NCBI GenBank assembly: GCA_013420905.1
Contig: JAAXNY010000001.1
Span: 2,790,001 to 2,854,000 of the forward strand
Source of the DNA: Collybia mongolica
Lineage: Eukaryota; Basidiomycota; Agaricomycetes; Agaricales; Clitocybaceae
Direction: 5' to 3'
DNA length: 64,000 nt
The notes under the pieces were generated by a model. The model saw only the letters and a list, made by a program, of their open reading frames with translations, was not told the DNA's origin and did no database searches. The translations under genes were made by a program, and so were the position numbers. This document shows positions 32,685 through 44,483 of this stretch, piece after piece. Every line of letters starts with the position of its first letter. The first letter of the stretch is position 1.

Positions 32685-34797
32685 ATGGCCGTTTTCCTTT
32701 CACTTTTTTTTTGCATTATCTTAACTTACATCCTGTGGAACCTGTTTGGTGATAAACGGAAGTATCCCCCTGGCCCTCGGGGACTCCCTGTTATAGGCAC
32801 GCCCAGTATTGCTATATTTCGACTCTAGTCTCAGAAAGTGGCCATAGGGAATACTCATCAAGCCCCCAGGCCGTTTTCATGGAAGTGGTATGAAGAGCTA
32901 CGTGACAATTATGGTATATCTAATTTCGTCCCGGAGTTCATTATTCTGACGTTCTATTGCCAAGGAAAAATCTTCCGCCTTCGTGTTTTGGGGGACAACT
33001 TCGTTATCTTGAATGACCCCGCGGTTGCTGAGAGTCTGGTGAGCCCTCTCAATATCCGCACCGCGAGGCAAACGTCGTAATAACCAATTAGCTCGGTGGC
33101 AAATCTGCAATATACTCCTCCCGGAAGTTCCTTCCGTATGCGGGATATTATAGGTCTGGAAACAAGCGTATGATTCTCATGGAATACGGAGCCGAATTCA
33201 CCAAGCAACGATCTGCCATGCAAATGCTCTTCCGCCCAGAAGGTGTTCTACAAATTCAGACGTTTCGCATATTCAGGTTATTAAATGTTTAACAGGCGTT
33301 ATTTCCAATCGAGCCCGCCAGGAACAACAAGCGAAAAAACTTATGCTCGACCTTTTAACTAGCCCTGAGGAGTATGTCCTGCACCTTAGAGGTTACTCTG
33401 CTGGCATAGCACTAGGTGTGGCATGGGGAATGACGATAGAGGCAGCTGCATCGGAGACCATGAACCTTATTAACAATACAGCTGCAGTGGGTGCAGATGT
33501 ATGTACTGTCTCTTTGTTTATCGGCCCTTTCTGATAATCGTCATGTAGCTCTTTCCTGGTTTATGGCTCGTGGACATATTCAATTGGCTCGATAAGTTGC
33601 CCGATTTCCTTGCTAGATGGCGTCCTGGCGCAAGAGACAAGCATCAAGAAGAGATCCGCCTATTTACTCGGTTTGCTAGTCACGCACGACTCCAAACACC
33701 CTTGACGACAGAAGCGAAGTCCCTGGTTGCGCGTTTATGGGATGCTCAAAGAGATTTGAAATTGGACGATAACAGTATTCTGTATGTTGGAGGTAGTGTT
33801 GGTGAGGCCGGGTCAGCCCTATCTACCAGCAACATATTCCCCCAGGCTGATCGTAAATAGGACAAATACGACGGCATGTGCACTCCACTGTTTCCTACTC
33901 GCATGCACGACTAGGCCTGATGTAGTCAAGACGGCACAGGAAGAGCTGGATCGGGTTCTAGGCGATCGCATTCCGACGTTCGAAGATTTCAACAACTTAC
34001 CATTTCTATTCGCCGTGGTAAAAGAAGTACTTAGATGGATTCCGGTGAGTTCTCTGTAATCGAGATTAGATGGAGATCGCCCTTCTCATCTATTAGTAGG
34101 TCACTCCTTTGTCATTTCCTCATTTCGCTTCCGAAGATGATGAGTATGAAGGCCACTATGTATGTACTTATACAATCTCAATTTCGCGTTCTCATTTTCA
34201 GCTCAGATTCCCAAGGGAAGCCAAGTAGTAGTAAGTTAAAGTCTATGATCATATGCTTTTCATTATCAATGGCACTACAGGCCTCAATCTGGAACATGCA
34301 TAGGAATTCTGAGTTATTCCCCAAACCGGCTGTGTTTGAACCTATGCGCTGGTATGACCCCACACCTGTTGGGACGCTCAAAGAGAATGCGTCGCTGCTG
34401 AATGGTATCTGGACCTTTGGATTTGGGCGAAGGTACGACTATGCCGTTCGATATTCACAGATCTTACCTGTCTCATTTCAGGGGTTGCCCTGGAAAACGT
34501 CTAGCCGTCGACTCGGTCTGGATTGGCATTGCTCACATTCTTTGGGCCTTTACTATTCAGGATAAAGACCCCAAGGCAGCAACAACTCGGACTACCAATG
34601 AAGTTGATGCCAACCTCTGCTGGAGAGATGCTGTGAATGTGTAAGTTAAACTATGAGCTTAGTTTCATGAGTGTGCTGACATTACCACAACAAGTGAGCC
34701 AAAGGTCCTGAATATCAAGATCCTCTCCCGTAGCAAGGAAAAAGCTAAAAAGGTTGAAGAGGAGTGGGATGCTTTAAAGATGGTTCAAACATCTTGA
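32685..34797 (+). CDS. Cytochrome P450 monooxygenase, twelve exons
   Basis: Exons: 32685-32796, 32848-32913, 32965-33038, 33092-33242, 33296-33498, 33549-33811, 33861-34044, 34100-34159, 34207-34230, 34281-34432, 34482-34640 and 34695-34797, giving 516 residues in frame. An N-terminal membrane anchor (residues 1-22) is followed by the proline hinge PPGPRGLPVIG. The I-helix oxygen motif AGTNTT is near residue 290, with Asn where Asp is common. ExxR is EVLR near 347, a FEPMRW block follows, and the haem-binding loop FGFGRRGCPG has its Cys near 432. It should be an ER-bound fungal class II P450 needing P450 reductase; substrate unknown. Intron 1 has a GC donor. The gene appears intact although transposon remains flank it on both sides. 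Confidence 0.85.
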
Positions 34798-35517
34798 CTG
34801 AAATAGCTCCCATGAACTGATATAAGGATGTTAAATGATGCGTTGATCACTTTGACGCTCTAAGGATGGTGGCAGTGGCGACAGCTATAGTAGTGACGAT
34901 TATAGCTATTTTCATAACAGTAGGCCTACCTGCGTTGCTGCTGTTTATACCACTTTTTGACTGCATCCGTGAGCCCCATCAAAGAAGATGCAGATGAAGG
35001 GAAAAAAACTGCTCTTACATTTTTTGAAGTAATGTCATTGGAGACTGAGCTTGTAACTTGATATCATAGTGACATGCGCTGAGAAAAAAAAACTGTGAAT
35101 TTTGCAAAAATCAGGCCGATTTTTGCGATTTACCAGGTTTTCATAGTGAAGTGGGTTTTCGCGTACTTTGCAATTCTCACCTACTTTTTGGGTGCACAGA
35201 TCTGACAGGTTTCTTGGAAGATACAGGAGGATAAACTTCATACTGATATGGTGCGAGTTTTGGCAGGTAGGTAAGCTACAATGCAACATACCATACAGTC
35301 CAGCAGGTGTACTGTATACAATGTAGTTTATGGTATAGTCAGTGGATGCTACATTGTCCACTACAATATAATATGTAACTACATGTAATCATACCATATG
35401 GTTCTAGTGGACATGGCCAATGGCTAGGAATATATTTCCTTATGGCCATATGGCAATGATTTTTGGCATGGACTAAGATGGATTGCCTCAATCTGGGGTG
35501 GGTAGGGGGGGGTTAAT
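34798..35517. other. Region between P450 and copia LTR
   Basis: A short hydrophobic open frame near 34866-35000 is seen (about 45 codons, no homology recognised). From about 35000 the sequence is CpG-poor and AT-rich with no gene. Confidence 0.35.
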
Positions 35518-35890
35518 TGTTGAAATGGCAAGGGTGCTGATGCCCAAATACCAAGCCACATGCGAGGTCATACCATGCATATGTTACCTCTGCATTTCAT
35601 ATTCACACTGTACAACATTTACCCTTGTTCCATATAGTCCTATTATTCCCTACAACCCCTATCTTTTTTTGCAAAAATACCTGTTAGTTTTTGTCCTCTC
35701 ACCTCAGCTGTTGCCTTCACTCTCACATGCACATCTGAGGTGAACATTCCCATTTACTTTACTTACACTCTCATTACTTACCTAACCTGTCCCTAGACTC
35801 ACTTAGTTCTAGGTAAATATATCAGCTGTTGCCTTTGCTCTTGCATGTACATCTAAGACTTATTTAGTGTCTAGTGTCTAGATCCTTACA
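35518..35890 (+). repeat. 5' LTR of a Ty1/copia element
   Basis: 373 bp from TGTTGAAATGG to CCTTACA, with TG...CA ends. It is followed at once by a primer-binding site and a copia-type gag. No second LTR was found downstream, so the element is truncated. Confidence 0.7.
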
Positions 35891-35904
35891 GGTTATGGGC
35901 CCTG
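35891..35904 (+). other. Copia primer-binding site, half-tRNA type
   Basis: GGTTATGGGCCCTG directly follows the LTR. It is complementary to the anticodon region (CATAACC) of initiator tRNA-Met rather than to a 3' CCA end. This is the known Drosophila copia mode, in which a 5' half of tRNA-iMet primes. Confidence 0.6.
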
Positions 35905-35935
35905 ACACTGCTACTACCTCACTCCTATCATAACC

Positions 35936-37157
35936 ATGTCATCTTCTTCCCATTCTCTCACCACCAATGTTCTCCCTTCCACCATAACCAAGCTTGAGGC
36001 TACTGGGCTGAACTGGACTGTCTTCAATATGTCATTCAAGGATGCTCTTGAAGCTAAGGGGTACTGGGGCCACTTTGACAGCACCTCATTGTGCCCCACA
36101 TTGAAGTCACCTGCATTGGTTGATGAGCCTGCCACCCATGCCTTGTGGACAAAGAATGAGTGCATCATGAAATCCCTTCTTACCCAGAAAATCCCTGACT
36201 CTACCCTAATTCTCATCCATGGCAAAGTTCTCATCAAGGATTGTTGGGATGCCATTGTCACTGGGTACACCAAGAAGGGAATATATATGCAGACAGATCT
36301 GAAGGCAAAATTTTTAAATATGAAGTGCCCTGATAAGGGCAATGTTCATGCTTTTATGGAAACATTATGCACCAAAAAGGAGAAGCTCACTATCTATGGT
36401 GTTACCATCAGCCTCAAAGACTACTGTTCCACTATCATTAACTCCCTACCCCAGCACCTCTCTTGATTTGCTGCCCAGCTTCTAGCTGTTTCACAGATCC
36501 CTCTTGATGGAAGCCACACCATGAAAGCCATTCACCCCGACATCTTGATCACTCTGATTGTCAAGGAGTCTGAACATGTCATTACTCAATGCAAGTCTCA
36601 CTGCACTGGCAGCTCAAGTTTGAAAGCCAAAGATGAGGCTTTATCTGTCTCATCAGGGAGGGGCCATAATTTACCAAGGCAGCCACATGGAGAATATTGG
36701 AACTGTGGCAACAAAGGCCACTTCCAGGACAAGTGCCCCAAGCCTGCAAAGTCATCCAGTGGTGACAAAAAAGAGTTCTTTGAAGGTGAATGGCTCTGCT
36801 TATGCTGCCATTGAGGACTCTAGCTCCGATAGTGAGGATTGTGCCTTTGCAATGGAATCTGACTCAGACTACAGATCTGTGTCAATGGCATTGACAGACA
36901 CATCTGGCTGGGTTTTGGATGGGTTGATGCCTGAATTGTACATGTTGTCTGATTCAGACTGGGACAGTGATGACAAAGGTGATGGTGGGCCACCCCATGC
37001 TGAGGAAGCTCCCAGGGAGATCATATTGGATTGTGGCAGGGACTCTGAGGAGTTATCTGAGGCCAGCTGGAGTGAGATTAGCTTGCTTGCTGGTGTTGAC
37101 TCAGACTCAAAATTGGGTTCCAGGCTTTGGGGTGGGCAAAGGATTTCTATAATCTGA
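35936..37157 (+). pseudogene. Copia Gag remnant, broken
   Basis: The gag-polyprotein (UBN2-type) region runs from 35936 to a stop at 36464. It then continues in another frame (36521-36814) to a degenerate zinc knuckle reading YWNCGNKGHFQDKC, where the first Cys is Tyr. A second shift leads into an acidic Asp/Ser-rich frame (to 37157). Protease, integrase and RT are absent. Changes such as TGT to TAT fit CpG/TpG-type decay. Confidence 0.75.
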
Positions 37158-38187
37158 CTAGCTTTGGATTCTGGATCTTTAACTGTGCTCAGATAGAACT
37201 GTTGGGGTTTGGGGCATGAGTACAAAACAAAACATATAAAGGACCTTGGAACTCAAAAGAAATAACCATAACGTAATCCGTACTTTACAGTCCCCCACAT
37301 GTCCTTGCAGACTCCACGTGGACTGCAAAAGTCTGTGCAGACTCTGCAAGGACAGCACAAACTCCGCGTGGACTCCACAGAGTCCATGCAGACTCACTTA
37401 CTTTCCTTTACTATTATAAATTACTTACTTACTTATAAAAGAGTTTACTTACTGTATTTACTTACTGATCATTCTACATATAGTGATAGAAAATATTTGT
37501 ATTGATTGTATTTATCATACAATGATAGTAAATAAATAATTTAAATGGGTGGGGGCCCCTGCCACCCCCATCATCCTCATTGGCCCCCATGGCATCATCA
37601 GTGGCCTGGGTTTCAGCAGCAGTGGCACTGGCCACTTTTCTTGTTGTCCCCATTGTCATCATTGTCATCCTTGTGGTGGTGGTCATTGTCTTTGTCCTCA
37701 TTGTAGCCATCATTGTTGCACTGTTGTTGGTGCTGCTGCTGCTGCCACTGTTGCTGTCATTGCTGTAGGTCTCATTGGCACTGTTGCTGCTGGTGCTGTT
37801 GCTGTCTTCATCATGGTCATTGTCATTGTTGTTGCCATCTTCCTCAGGCCCACCCTGCATTTGAAGTTAGGTGTGCTGGAGCATTCTGGGTGTTGGTAGC
37901 TGTACCCTTCTTGTCTTGGGTTCCTGAAGTGGGGGGGGGGGGACATGCTGCATGGTGGGCACATAGGTGAGCAGCAGCATGGGACTCACCTCCCTCTGCC
38001 CCTTGGGGTGCCCTTTCTTCATTGTCCCCTCGCTCCGCATCTGTTTCTACCCTTCGCCCCACATCATTTCATATGTCATCATGTTGCCATTAGTTAACAT
38101 TTGGTGTGTTGGTGTTGGTGGTTTGGTGGGCATTGTTGATGTGGTTGAAGAGAACCAATGAAGACATGGCAATGGTAATGTGACCAT
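37158..38187. other. CpG-poor stretch with low-complexity trinucleotide repeats
   Basis: 37270-37400 carries several near-copies of GACTCCACGTGGACT-like words. 37580-37870 is rich in ATTGTC/TGTTGC/CATCAT triplets and is open in several frames on both strands. This is low complexity, not good evidence of a gene. A run of G lies at 37931-37941. Confidence 0.45.
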
Positions 38188-39413
38188 TGATAGGGCCTGA
38201 AATTGTTTGCACTTGTAAAGTCAACAAGTAAGGCTATTAGTATCATTTCTAATAACCAAGTAAATGGTAATAGAGGATTAGAGTCAAGCTCCAAGATGGC
38301 TAATCAGAGTGAACTAGTCTAATGGATAATACACTATAGTACAGAGGACTATGAGTATGGACTATTATTAGTCCTATTCACCATGCCTGGTTACAACCTC
38401 GGTATCTTAATTCATAAGTAACCATTGTAGTATGATATCATTAGTCCAGGGATCATCATTAATAGGAGAAGTGATTGAAATTTGGGACTTGCACAACCTG
38501 AGCCTAATCAGGGGCACTTGGTGTTAACTACTGGAAGAAACGGGACACTGTAAATAACAACTGGAACAATCAGGAGAAGTAAAAGACAGTGCCATGCTGT
38601 TTTAAATAACCAAGTGCGCTGTTGAGCATTGATAAGAGTTTAGCCAGCTCTTTCAATATTAGCCAAGTAATAAGTAACAACATAATTGGCATGTATGGCA
38701 TGCGCACCAAGTCATAGAGGATGAGTCAGCACTAAATACAAGACCCTTGGTGCAGGAGGGCATTGTTCCATATAAAATTACAATTCTTTATAATATTTAG
38801 TTTGTACACTATAAATAGACCATAGATAAGTAGCGCAAAGGCAAGGAATCTTGCCCCCACTTTGCACTACTATAGGATATACAAATCATATTTGTTGAAA
38901 CACTATTGCATGTACAAATTAAGGATCAGATTGCTTCAATTGTCTTGATTAGAATTGTCTTGAAGCATATGGCTAAAGAGATCACAGAATTGAAGAGTTC
39001 AGTTCATTTGGAACTTAGTACTTGCATTGTCCATTAAAATTACTAGGCACTTGGCCTTAGTGCACTTGGCACTGTTGTTTTAATAAGTCATTTAGACTTA
39101 TAGATCTGCTTGGGATTGTTAATAATTGAATGTACACTTGGTACTCAGTCTATTGGATCAAAAGATATTATAAAAATATACCTAAAAGTCTTAACACTTG
39201 TGTTAGGGCTTTGTCTGAATCAAACCCATCAAGAGATCAGTGAAAAAGGCCTTGACTAGTACTGTTAAAACTTAGTGCTTTCAAGCACTTGAACCTAAAC
39301 TCAAACAGGCAATTCCTACTGTTTGTGTGTTGATTATTAGATTTGGCATGAGTGTGTGTAAGAGATTACATTATATAGCATCAGCACACTTATAGCCCAG
39401 GAGCCCCCTTTCA
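38188..39413 (+). repeat. Solo LTR of the gypsy family
   Basis: 1226 bp with the same ends as 15760-16950, flanked by CCAT on both sides (38184-38187 and 39414-39417). This indicates a 4-bp target duplication and recombination to a solo LTR. No polypurine tract or internal sequence adjoins. It has lost more CpGs than the two LTRs at the left, so it is old. Confidence 0.85.
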
Positions 39414-39417
39414 CCAT

Positions 39418-40460
39418 TGCACGTGTTTTGTAGTCATGTGACTGATATTTGTAGACTTGAGGCCAGTGCACCTTGTAGCTAGGAATGCCCACCTTACCCA
39501 ATGGTTATGAACACCAAAAATATTGTGTAATGTTCATGGCTCCATGCATTCAAACCTAGTTGAGCACAAGTTTTTGAGCCCCTGTTATATTATGTTATTA
39601 ATACAAAATAGTCTATAATTTGAGTTTGAGCCAATAAAAATTACATTAGTAATCTGATTAGTAATAGTCTTAGTCAGCATCCGTGGACTCTACAAGCTGT
39701 CCATCCATGCTTGTCTGTGTGTCTGCATAATTTTACACAGATTGATGTAGACTTGGTGTGGACATGGATTGTTGTTTGGCTGATGGTCCTGCCATGAGTC
39801 TGTGTATCTGCACAGAGTCCACACAGGTTATGTGGCTTAGTGTAAAGACCTCAACATAATGGCCACTGGCCTCACACCCAACCCTCCAGATACTTCCCCT
39901 ACCCACTGTGTGCTGCAGATGGAATCTGAGACTGAATCAGACTGTAGACCATCTAATTGTGCTTTCTTTGGTCCTTGCTCACCAGAGAATCAACTGGGTC
40001 TATTGGAAAATAGAAACTAGTTTACAGACCTTTGCAAGTCCAAATCTTCAAGCTGTGGATCCAGTGTACCCAAGGATAACAGTAAGCAGTAAGCAATAAT
40101 CTAACTCCACATGATGCTGAAGGAAAAACTCTTACCTAGGTGATATTAAAACAGAGGCAGACATAGTCCCTGAAGAGTGTAAGGTGAATATTAGCACTAT
40201 CAACCCATTGGAGGGGAAGGTATGCAAATTGACTCACATAACCAGTTTCTGACAGTATCTCATTAATTGACAACAAAGTTTATTATTCAAATTTGTGTCA
40301 AAGGTGGCAACTTAATCAATCCAGTATTCAATTTTAACTTCCAGGAAAAAGTAAAGAGCAACAAATGGAGACTTAAATTGAGTAGAAGGGACAATGAGCA
40401 GGGAAAATGGCAAAAATTATGATGTGTATATACATGTGATACAATAAAGTCCCAAAAGAT
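39418..40460. other. CpG-poor non-coding sequence
   Basis: No gene or complete element is seen. 39670-39830 carries words such as GTGGACTC and CACAGAGTCCACACAGG, similar to 37300-37390. Confidence 0.35.
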
Positions 40461-41087
40461 TTATGCAAAATTGAAAGTAATGCCTGTTACTTTTTTTGTG
40501 TGAGTTTTACAAGTATCCTTTTGAAGAGCAGTCATTAATCCCTCATTTTGTGCCTTTTCTTCTTTGGTTTCATGGCCAATGCAGAGTACATCAGGGCTTA
40601 ATTCCAAATGATCCCCTGAAAGTGTTTTGTAGCCTCCCTCAGTCCAGTTGATAATAGCCAATATCATAGTTGGCTAGCCATTCTCATAATGATGGTGAAT
40701 TTGGTGGACATATTGGCCCAGGTGGTTACCTTCAACTATGATCAACAATCCATTATCACATGTAGGATTGGGACATTTTGGTGTGAGGTCTCCTGGAGGC
40801 AAGAATCCCAATGTCTTGTAGTGGTTGAACTGGATTGATAATGCTCCCTCTATCTGCACTACAGAGACCACCATTTCTTTACCTTGATATTGCCCACCTG
40901 TAACCAACACCTTTAATTTAATATCAATAAGCCATGGATCTAATAACAGGTGAGCAGGACCCTGCTGTTGTGATATAGTTGATGGAGAGGAGGCTTGAGA
41001 GGAGGATCCTACATCAGGTGTTTGAGATGATGGGTTCCAGGCTGGTGTCAAGTGGTGAAAGTTGGGCATGGGTGTGCTACCCCCCAC
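40461..41087 (-). pseudogene. Decayed member of an uncharacterised Agaricomycete repeat-associated protein family
   Basis: On the minus strand a frame with VLVTGGQYQGKEMVVSVV and NPTCDNGLLIIVEGNHLG ends at 40674. It continues after a one-step frame change with SPDVLCIGHETKEEKAQNEG. I recall this pattern (VTGG-KNKEV ... NPTRDNGLLVV ... TKEEKKLN) from a multi-copy family in mushroom genomes that has no assigned function. The frameshift and a stop show this copy is dead. Confidence 0.45.
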
Positions 41088-41445
41088 TACTGCAGTAGTG
41101 GCAGCTGCAGCAGGTTCCTGGGGAGGGGGGAATTTGGCAACATGGCCTGGGAGGGGGACAAATAATTTGTTCTTGGGTGGGGCAAATTCATTTAATCTGA
41201 GGTGAGACCTTGGGGAGAAATTAGCTCATAATGAATATGGGACATATCATGGCCATTGTGTTCTTCCCCTGAGCATTCTCACTGAGCTCAAAAAATCTTA
41301 CAAAGACCAAATTTTCAAACTAAAGTGGTATAGCTATAGAATTAATATCTAATCCACCCTAATGATGACCTTTTTTCTGTACTTTGCTGCCTTGGATTTT
41401 TTTTTTCTCCTGGGCATTGTTTTTTGCATGGCTTGGCACTTACTA

Positions 41446-42171
41446 ATGGGGAGGGGTAATTGCTGGTTTTTTTTATTTGTTTATAGTTATTTGTCCAGCC
41501 TGGAAAAGTGCCATTTGATGACCCACATCACTGGTGGCTCAGAAACTGAAGATAATGGATTGGTCTAATGACAAAAGTTGCTCAAAAAATCAGCTTGGAG
41601 AGGGTCTTTGTGGCAGATTTTTGGATTTCCTCATATTTTTCAAGATGCATCAAAATTACATATGTTTTTTGGACCTGTGAAGCAGAAAAAGAAAAAATCA
41701 AAAAATCTGCCACAAAGACCCTCTTGCCCCTGAAAATTCATGTAGGATTGATCAAGGAAGTTAAGCCATATTGTGGCCAAGGAAGATATCAGCGATGGCA
41801 CACTGTTGTCTGTTACCTCACTTGTGGTCTGAAATTTAGATAGCTGAGACGCATCAAGTCACTAAATTACACACCAAATCTAATCAGAAGTGAGCCGAAT
41901 ATGGAAACATGTTATTTGAAACTCAGCTCAAAACTAAACCCTCATGGTAAATAATTTAATTTTCATTAACACACTGCTCTATGGAGCTCAAAACAAGATG
42001 GGAGCTCTTTACATATACTGCCCTTCTATTTTCACTAGCTTGACATGTTTTATCTCATGAGGATGTGCTCCCAAAAGCATAAAAATTTGGTGGGTCACAA
42101 AATCTCTCCAAATTTGTCATTTGTTTACTTGTATTATGAATGCGGAGTAGGTAATCATTGCCCCTCCCCAT
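41446..42171. mobile_element. MITE with ATGGGGAGGGG inverted ends
   Basis: 726 bp with ends ATGGGGAGGGGTAATTGCTG and ...TAATCATTGCCCCTCCCCAT, flanked by the 5-bp direct repeat TACTA (41441-41445 and 42172-42176). Its right two thirds recur at 17931-18437. Inside, an inverted repeat at about 41597-41625 and 41696-41726 (GAGGGTCTTTGTGGCAG) can form a hairpin. No coding capacity. It interrupts an older repeat that is seen without the insertion at 42790-42910. Confidence 0.75.
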
Positions 42172-42191
42172 TACTAAGTGGATTACATAAG

Positions 42192-42249
42192 GGTGTTGGT
42201 TCCTAGTGCTCCCTACTTTAAGGTAGTGGACACTAGGAACTGACACCCC
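42192..42249. repeat. 58-bp hairpin flanked by 9-bp direct repeats
   Basis: The arms GGTGTTGGTTCCTAGTG and CACTAGGAACTGACACC are near-perfect inverted repeats. The direct repeat TTACATAAG lies on both sides (42183-42191 and 42250-42258). The same left end at the same target occurs at 42902-42945, there followed by longer unrelated sequence. This looks like the collapsed ends of a DNA transposon with 9-bp target duplications. Confidence 0.6.
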
Positions 42250-42611
42250 TTACATAAGCAATTTTCATCCTTGCTGCCATCCTCAATAACCACAACACAA
42301 GTAGTAAATCTATGTAACTGTGTCTGGGAATATGTTGTAAATACTCTAGCTGTTGCTGTCCAGCTTTCCTTTTGAAAAAATGTCAATTTATGAGTGAGAT
42401 ATTGAGCCTCAAATTTTTGAAATAGAAAAAGCTTCAGAAAGCTTTGTTTCAATGAGAAAACATATTGGAAGGGGGAGGTTTTTTGGTGACCAATTTTTTT
42501 GTGGCTTACATAAGCAGTCATGTGGTCTGTCCCAGTGGGTAGAGGGAGGAGGAGAGGGGATGAAAACAGGCCAAAAAATATACATAATAGCCTTGTGAGG
42601 TCATCCAACAA

Positions 42612-42809
42612 ATGGGAAGAAGATCCAAGGCTACTTTAACTCACATTCAAAACCTCAGGCTCTCCAAAAAATTTGAAACCCATCCAACCACAGACTCAGA
42701 GGATGAAGATTATTTACTGGGCCAGAACCCACAACAGCAAGAAGCCACAAAGATCTATACCTTTGGTAGTGATCTCGAGGATTCCGCATCCAATACCATT
42801 CCACCCTAA
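42612..42809 (+). pseudogene. N-terminal fragment, possibly of a DDE-endonuclease-type transposon gene
   Basis: 65 codons begin MGRRSKATLTHIQNL and include an acidic DSEDEDY block. I recall similar starts (MGRR-K ... HI-NL) in multi-copy mushroom proteins annotated as DDE-superfamily endonucleases. Sequence after 42790 repeats 41345-41440 and contains no further domain. The assignment is weak. Confidence 0.35.
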
Positions 42810-42945
42810 TAATGCCCTTCTTACTGCACTGTGCCACCTGGACTTTTGTTTTTCTTCTTCTGGATGTTGATTTTTGCATGGCTTGGTGCTTACAAATCAG
42901 ATTACATAAGGGTGTCAGGTTCCTAGTGTCCGCTATCTTAGCAGT

Positions 42946-44483
42946 TTGGCGGCGCAAAACAGCGTGGGGTTATTTCAATGAGCTAAAGACCCGTGCCTTC
43001 AGCATGGTGCCACACAATGCTTTATCCCACTAATTGGCACAATTGTTAATCCAAATAATATATATTACTTTAATTTGATATGATAGGCTCATGCTTGAAG
43101 GAAATGCATATGAGCTACTATTAATCTATGGATATACATTGAGGTGCTCACATATCAGAGGTTGTTTGTATGTGACATTTATACCTGTTAACTACCTGTG
43201 ATCCCTGGCAATTACCTACCAATCTGCTGAAACTTATATAATTCCATGGTATGAAAAGCCATAGGTGCTTGAAATTAGACTTACCTGGGTTAGAGAGGTA
43301 GGTCAGATCCCCAATGCCTGTAGAATCATACGTGGCCTTTCCATACTATTGCAAGGAGGGTGCCCAATTCCACCCACACTGTCACAACTTGTGATATCAA
43401 CATTCACTCATTGTTCATCAGATCCCCTGCTGTCAGTACACCTCTGCTATCAGCACCTCTTGCTATTGGCACCTGTACACCCTGTTATTGTGATACCCAC
43501 TATGGCCACTCATATGCCTTACTCATTGCATCACCATCAGAGCACAGTGACTTGCTTGTATATAATATACCTTGTAACCCTGAGCCACATGGCAACAATG
43601 GGACTTCATAGCTATTATCTAGAATAAGTATATAGAATAGAAACCCCTAGCAAAGGATCCTCAGAGTATTCTCTTTGGATTCCTCTGCTAGGTAAGTAGA
43701 CAGCATTTACCTGACTTCTTAAATATGACTTTGGATTCCTCTGGCCAATTTTGGGTTAACACAACATGACATAGGACTGCCTTTACAACTATCAACCACC
43801 ATTTTTCTGGACCTGTATCATACTTTACAGTAATCAGGCTATGGCACAGATATTCCAACAGATATTGTTCCTCTGACCCATGTCCACAACCCCACAAATT
43901 AATCTATCATTTTGTGCCTCAAATTTCAAGACTGACTAAGGATTAGCCAAGTTATGATTATAGTAGAATTGTTCATTATTTTGAGTAAAGCCCTATCTTG
44001 AGGGTTCCAGGGCCTGTTTTAATTCCCACAGGTGTCTGCAAGCTAGACCAATATCCATACCTGTATGGGGTCAGGCAGAAAACCTGCAAGAGCACCTTAT
44101 ATGCTCCTCCTGGAGCCATAAAAGCAAAGGGGCAGAACCCACTACTAAAGGAACAGAAATCTTAAGTTTGATACTAATTACTGCTACAACCCACTCCAAT
44201 AACAGAGGGGTACTTCCAGGTGAAACAACTGCTTCCTTGTAGTTTGTTCTCATTAAAGCTTGAACAGATCATAAAAAAGTTTTTATATGGTTAGCTATGT
44301 ATTTATTGAAAATAAGAAGTAATTGACCGATGTTTTGACTGGGTCACATGATTGGTACAGTCATGTGCAGCAGACTATAAGAGAAGGATTTGAGAGTGAT
44401 TACAAATAGCTGACAAATATTAGTCATGCTGACCAATGCTGACTCATCCTTGAACAATTCCCATGTTAACTCTCCCATATGTT
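42946..44483. other. CpG-poor non-coding sequence
   Basis: Short open frames at 43265-43627 (+) and 43688-43897 (-) show no recognisable family. No element ends were identified. Confidence 0.35.

Noticed and set aside
37474..38062. Several overlapping open frames on both strands rich in Asn/Asp/Ser/Thr/Met
   Set aside because: They come from trinucleotide low-complexity sequence, are open in many frames at once and show no domain.
43265..43897. Open frames in the CpG-poor region
   Set aside because: No recognisable family, no codon bias or splice structure, and the surroundings are transposon debris.
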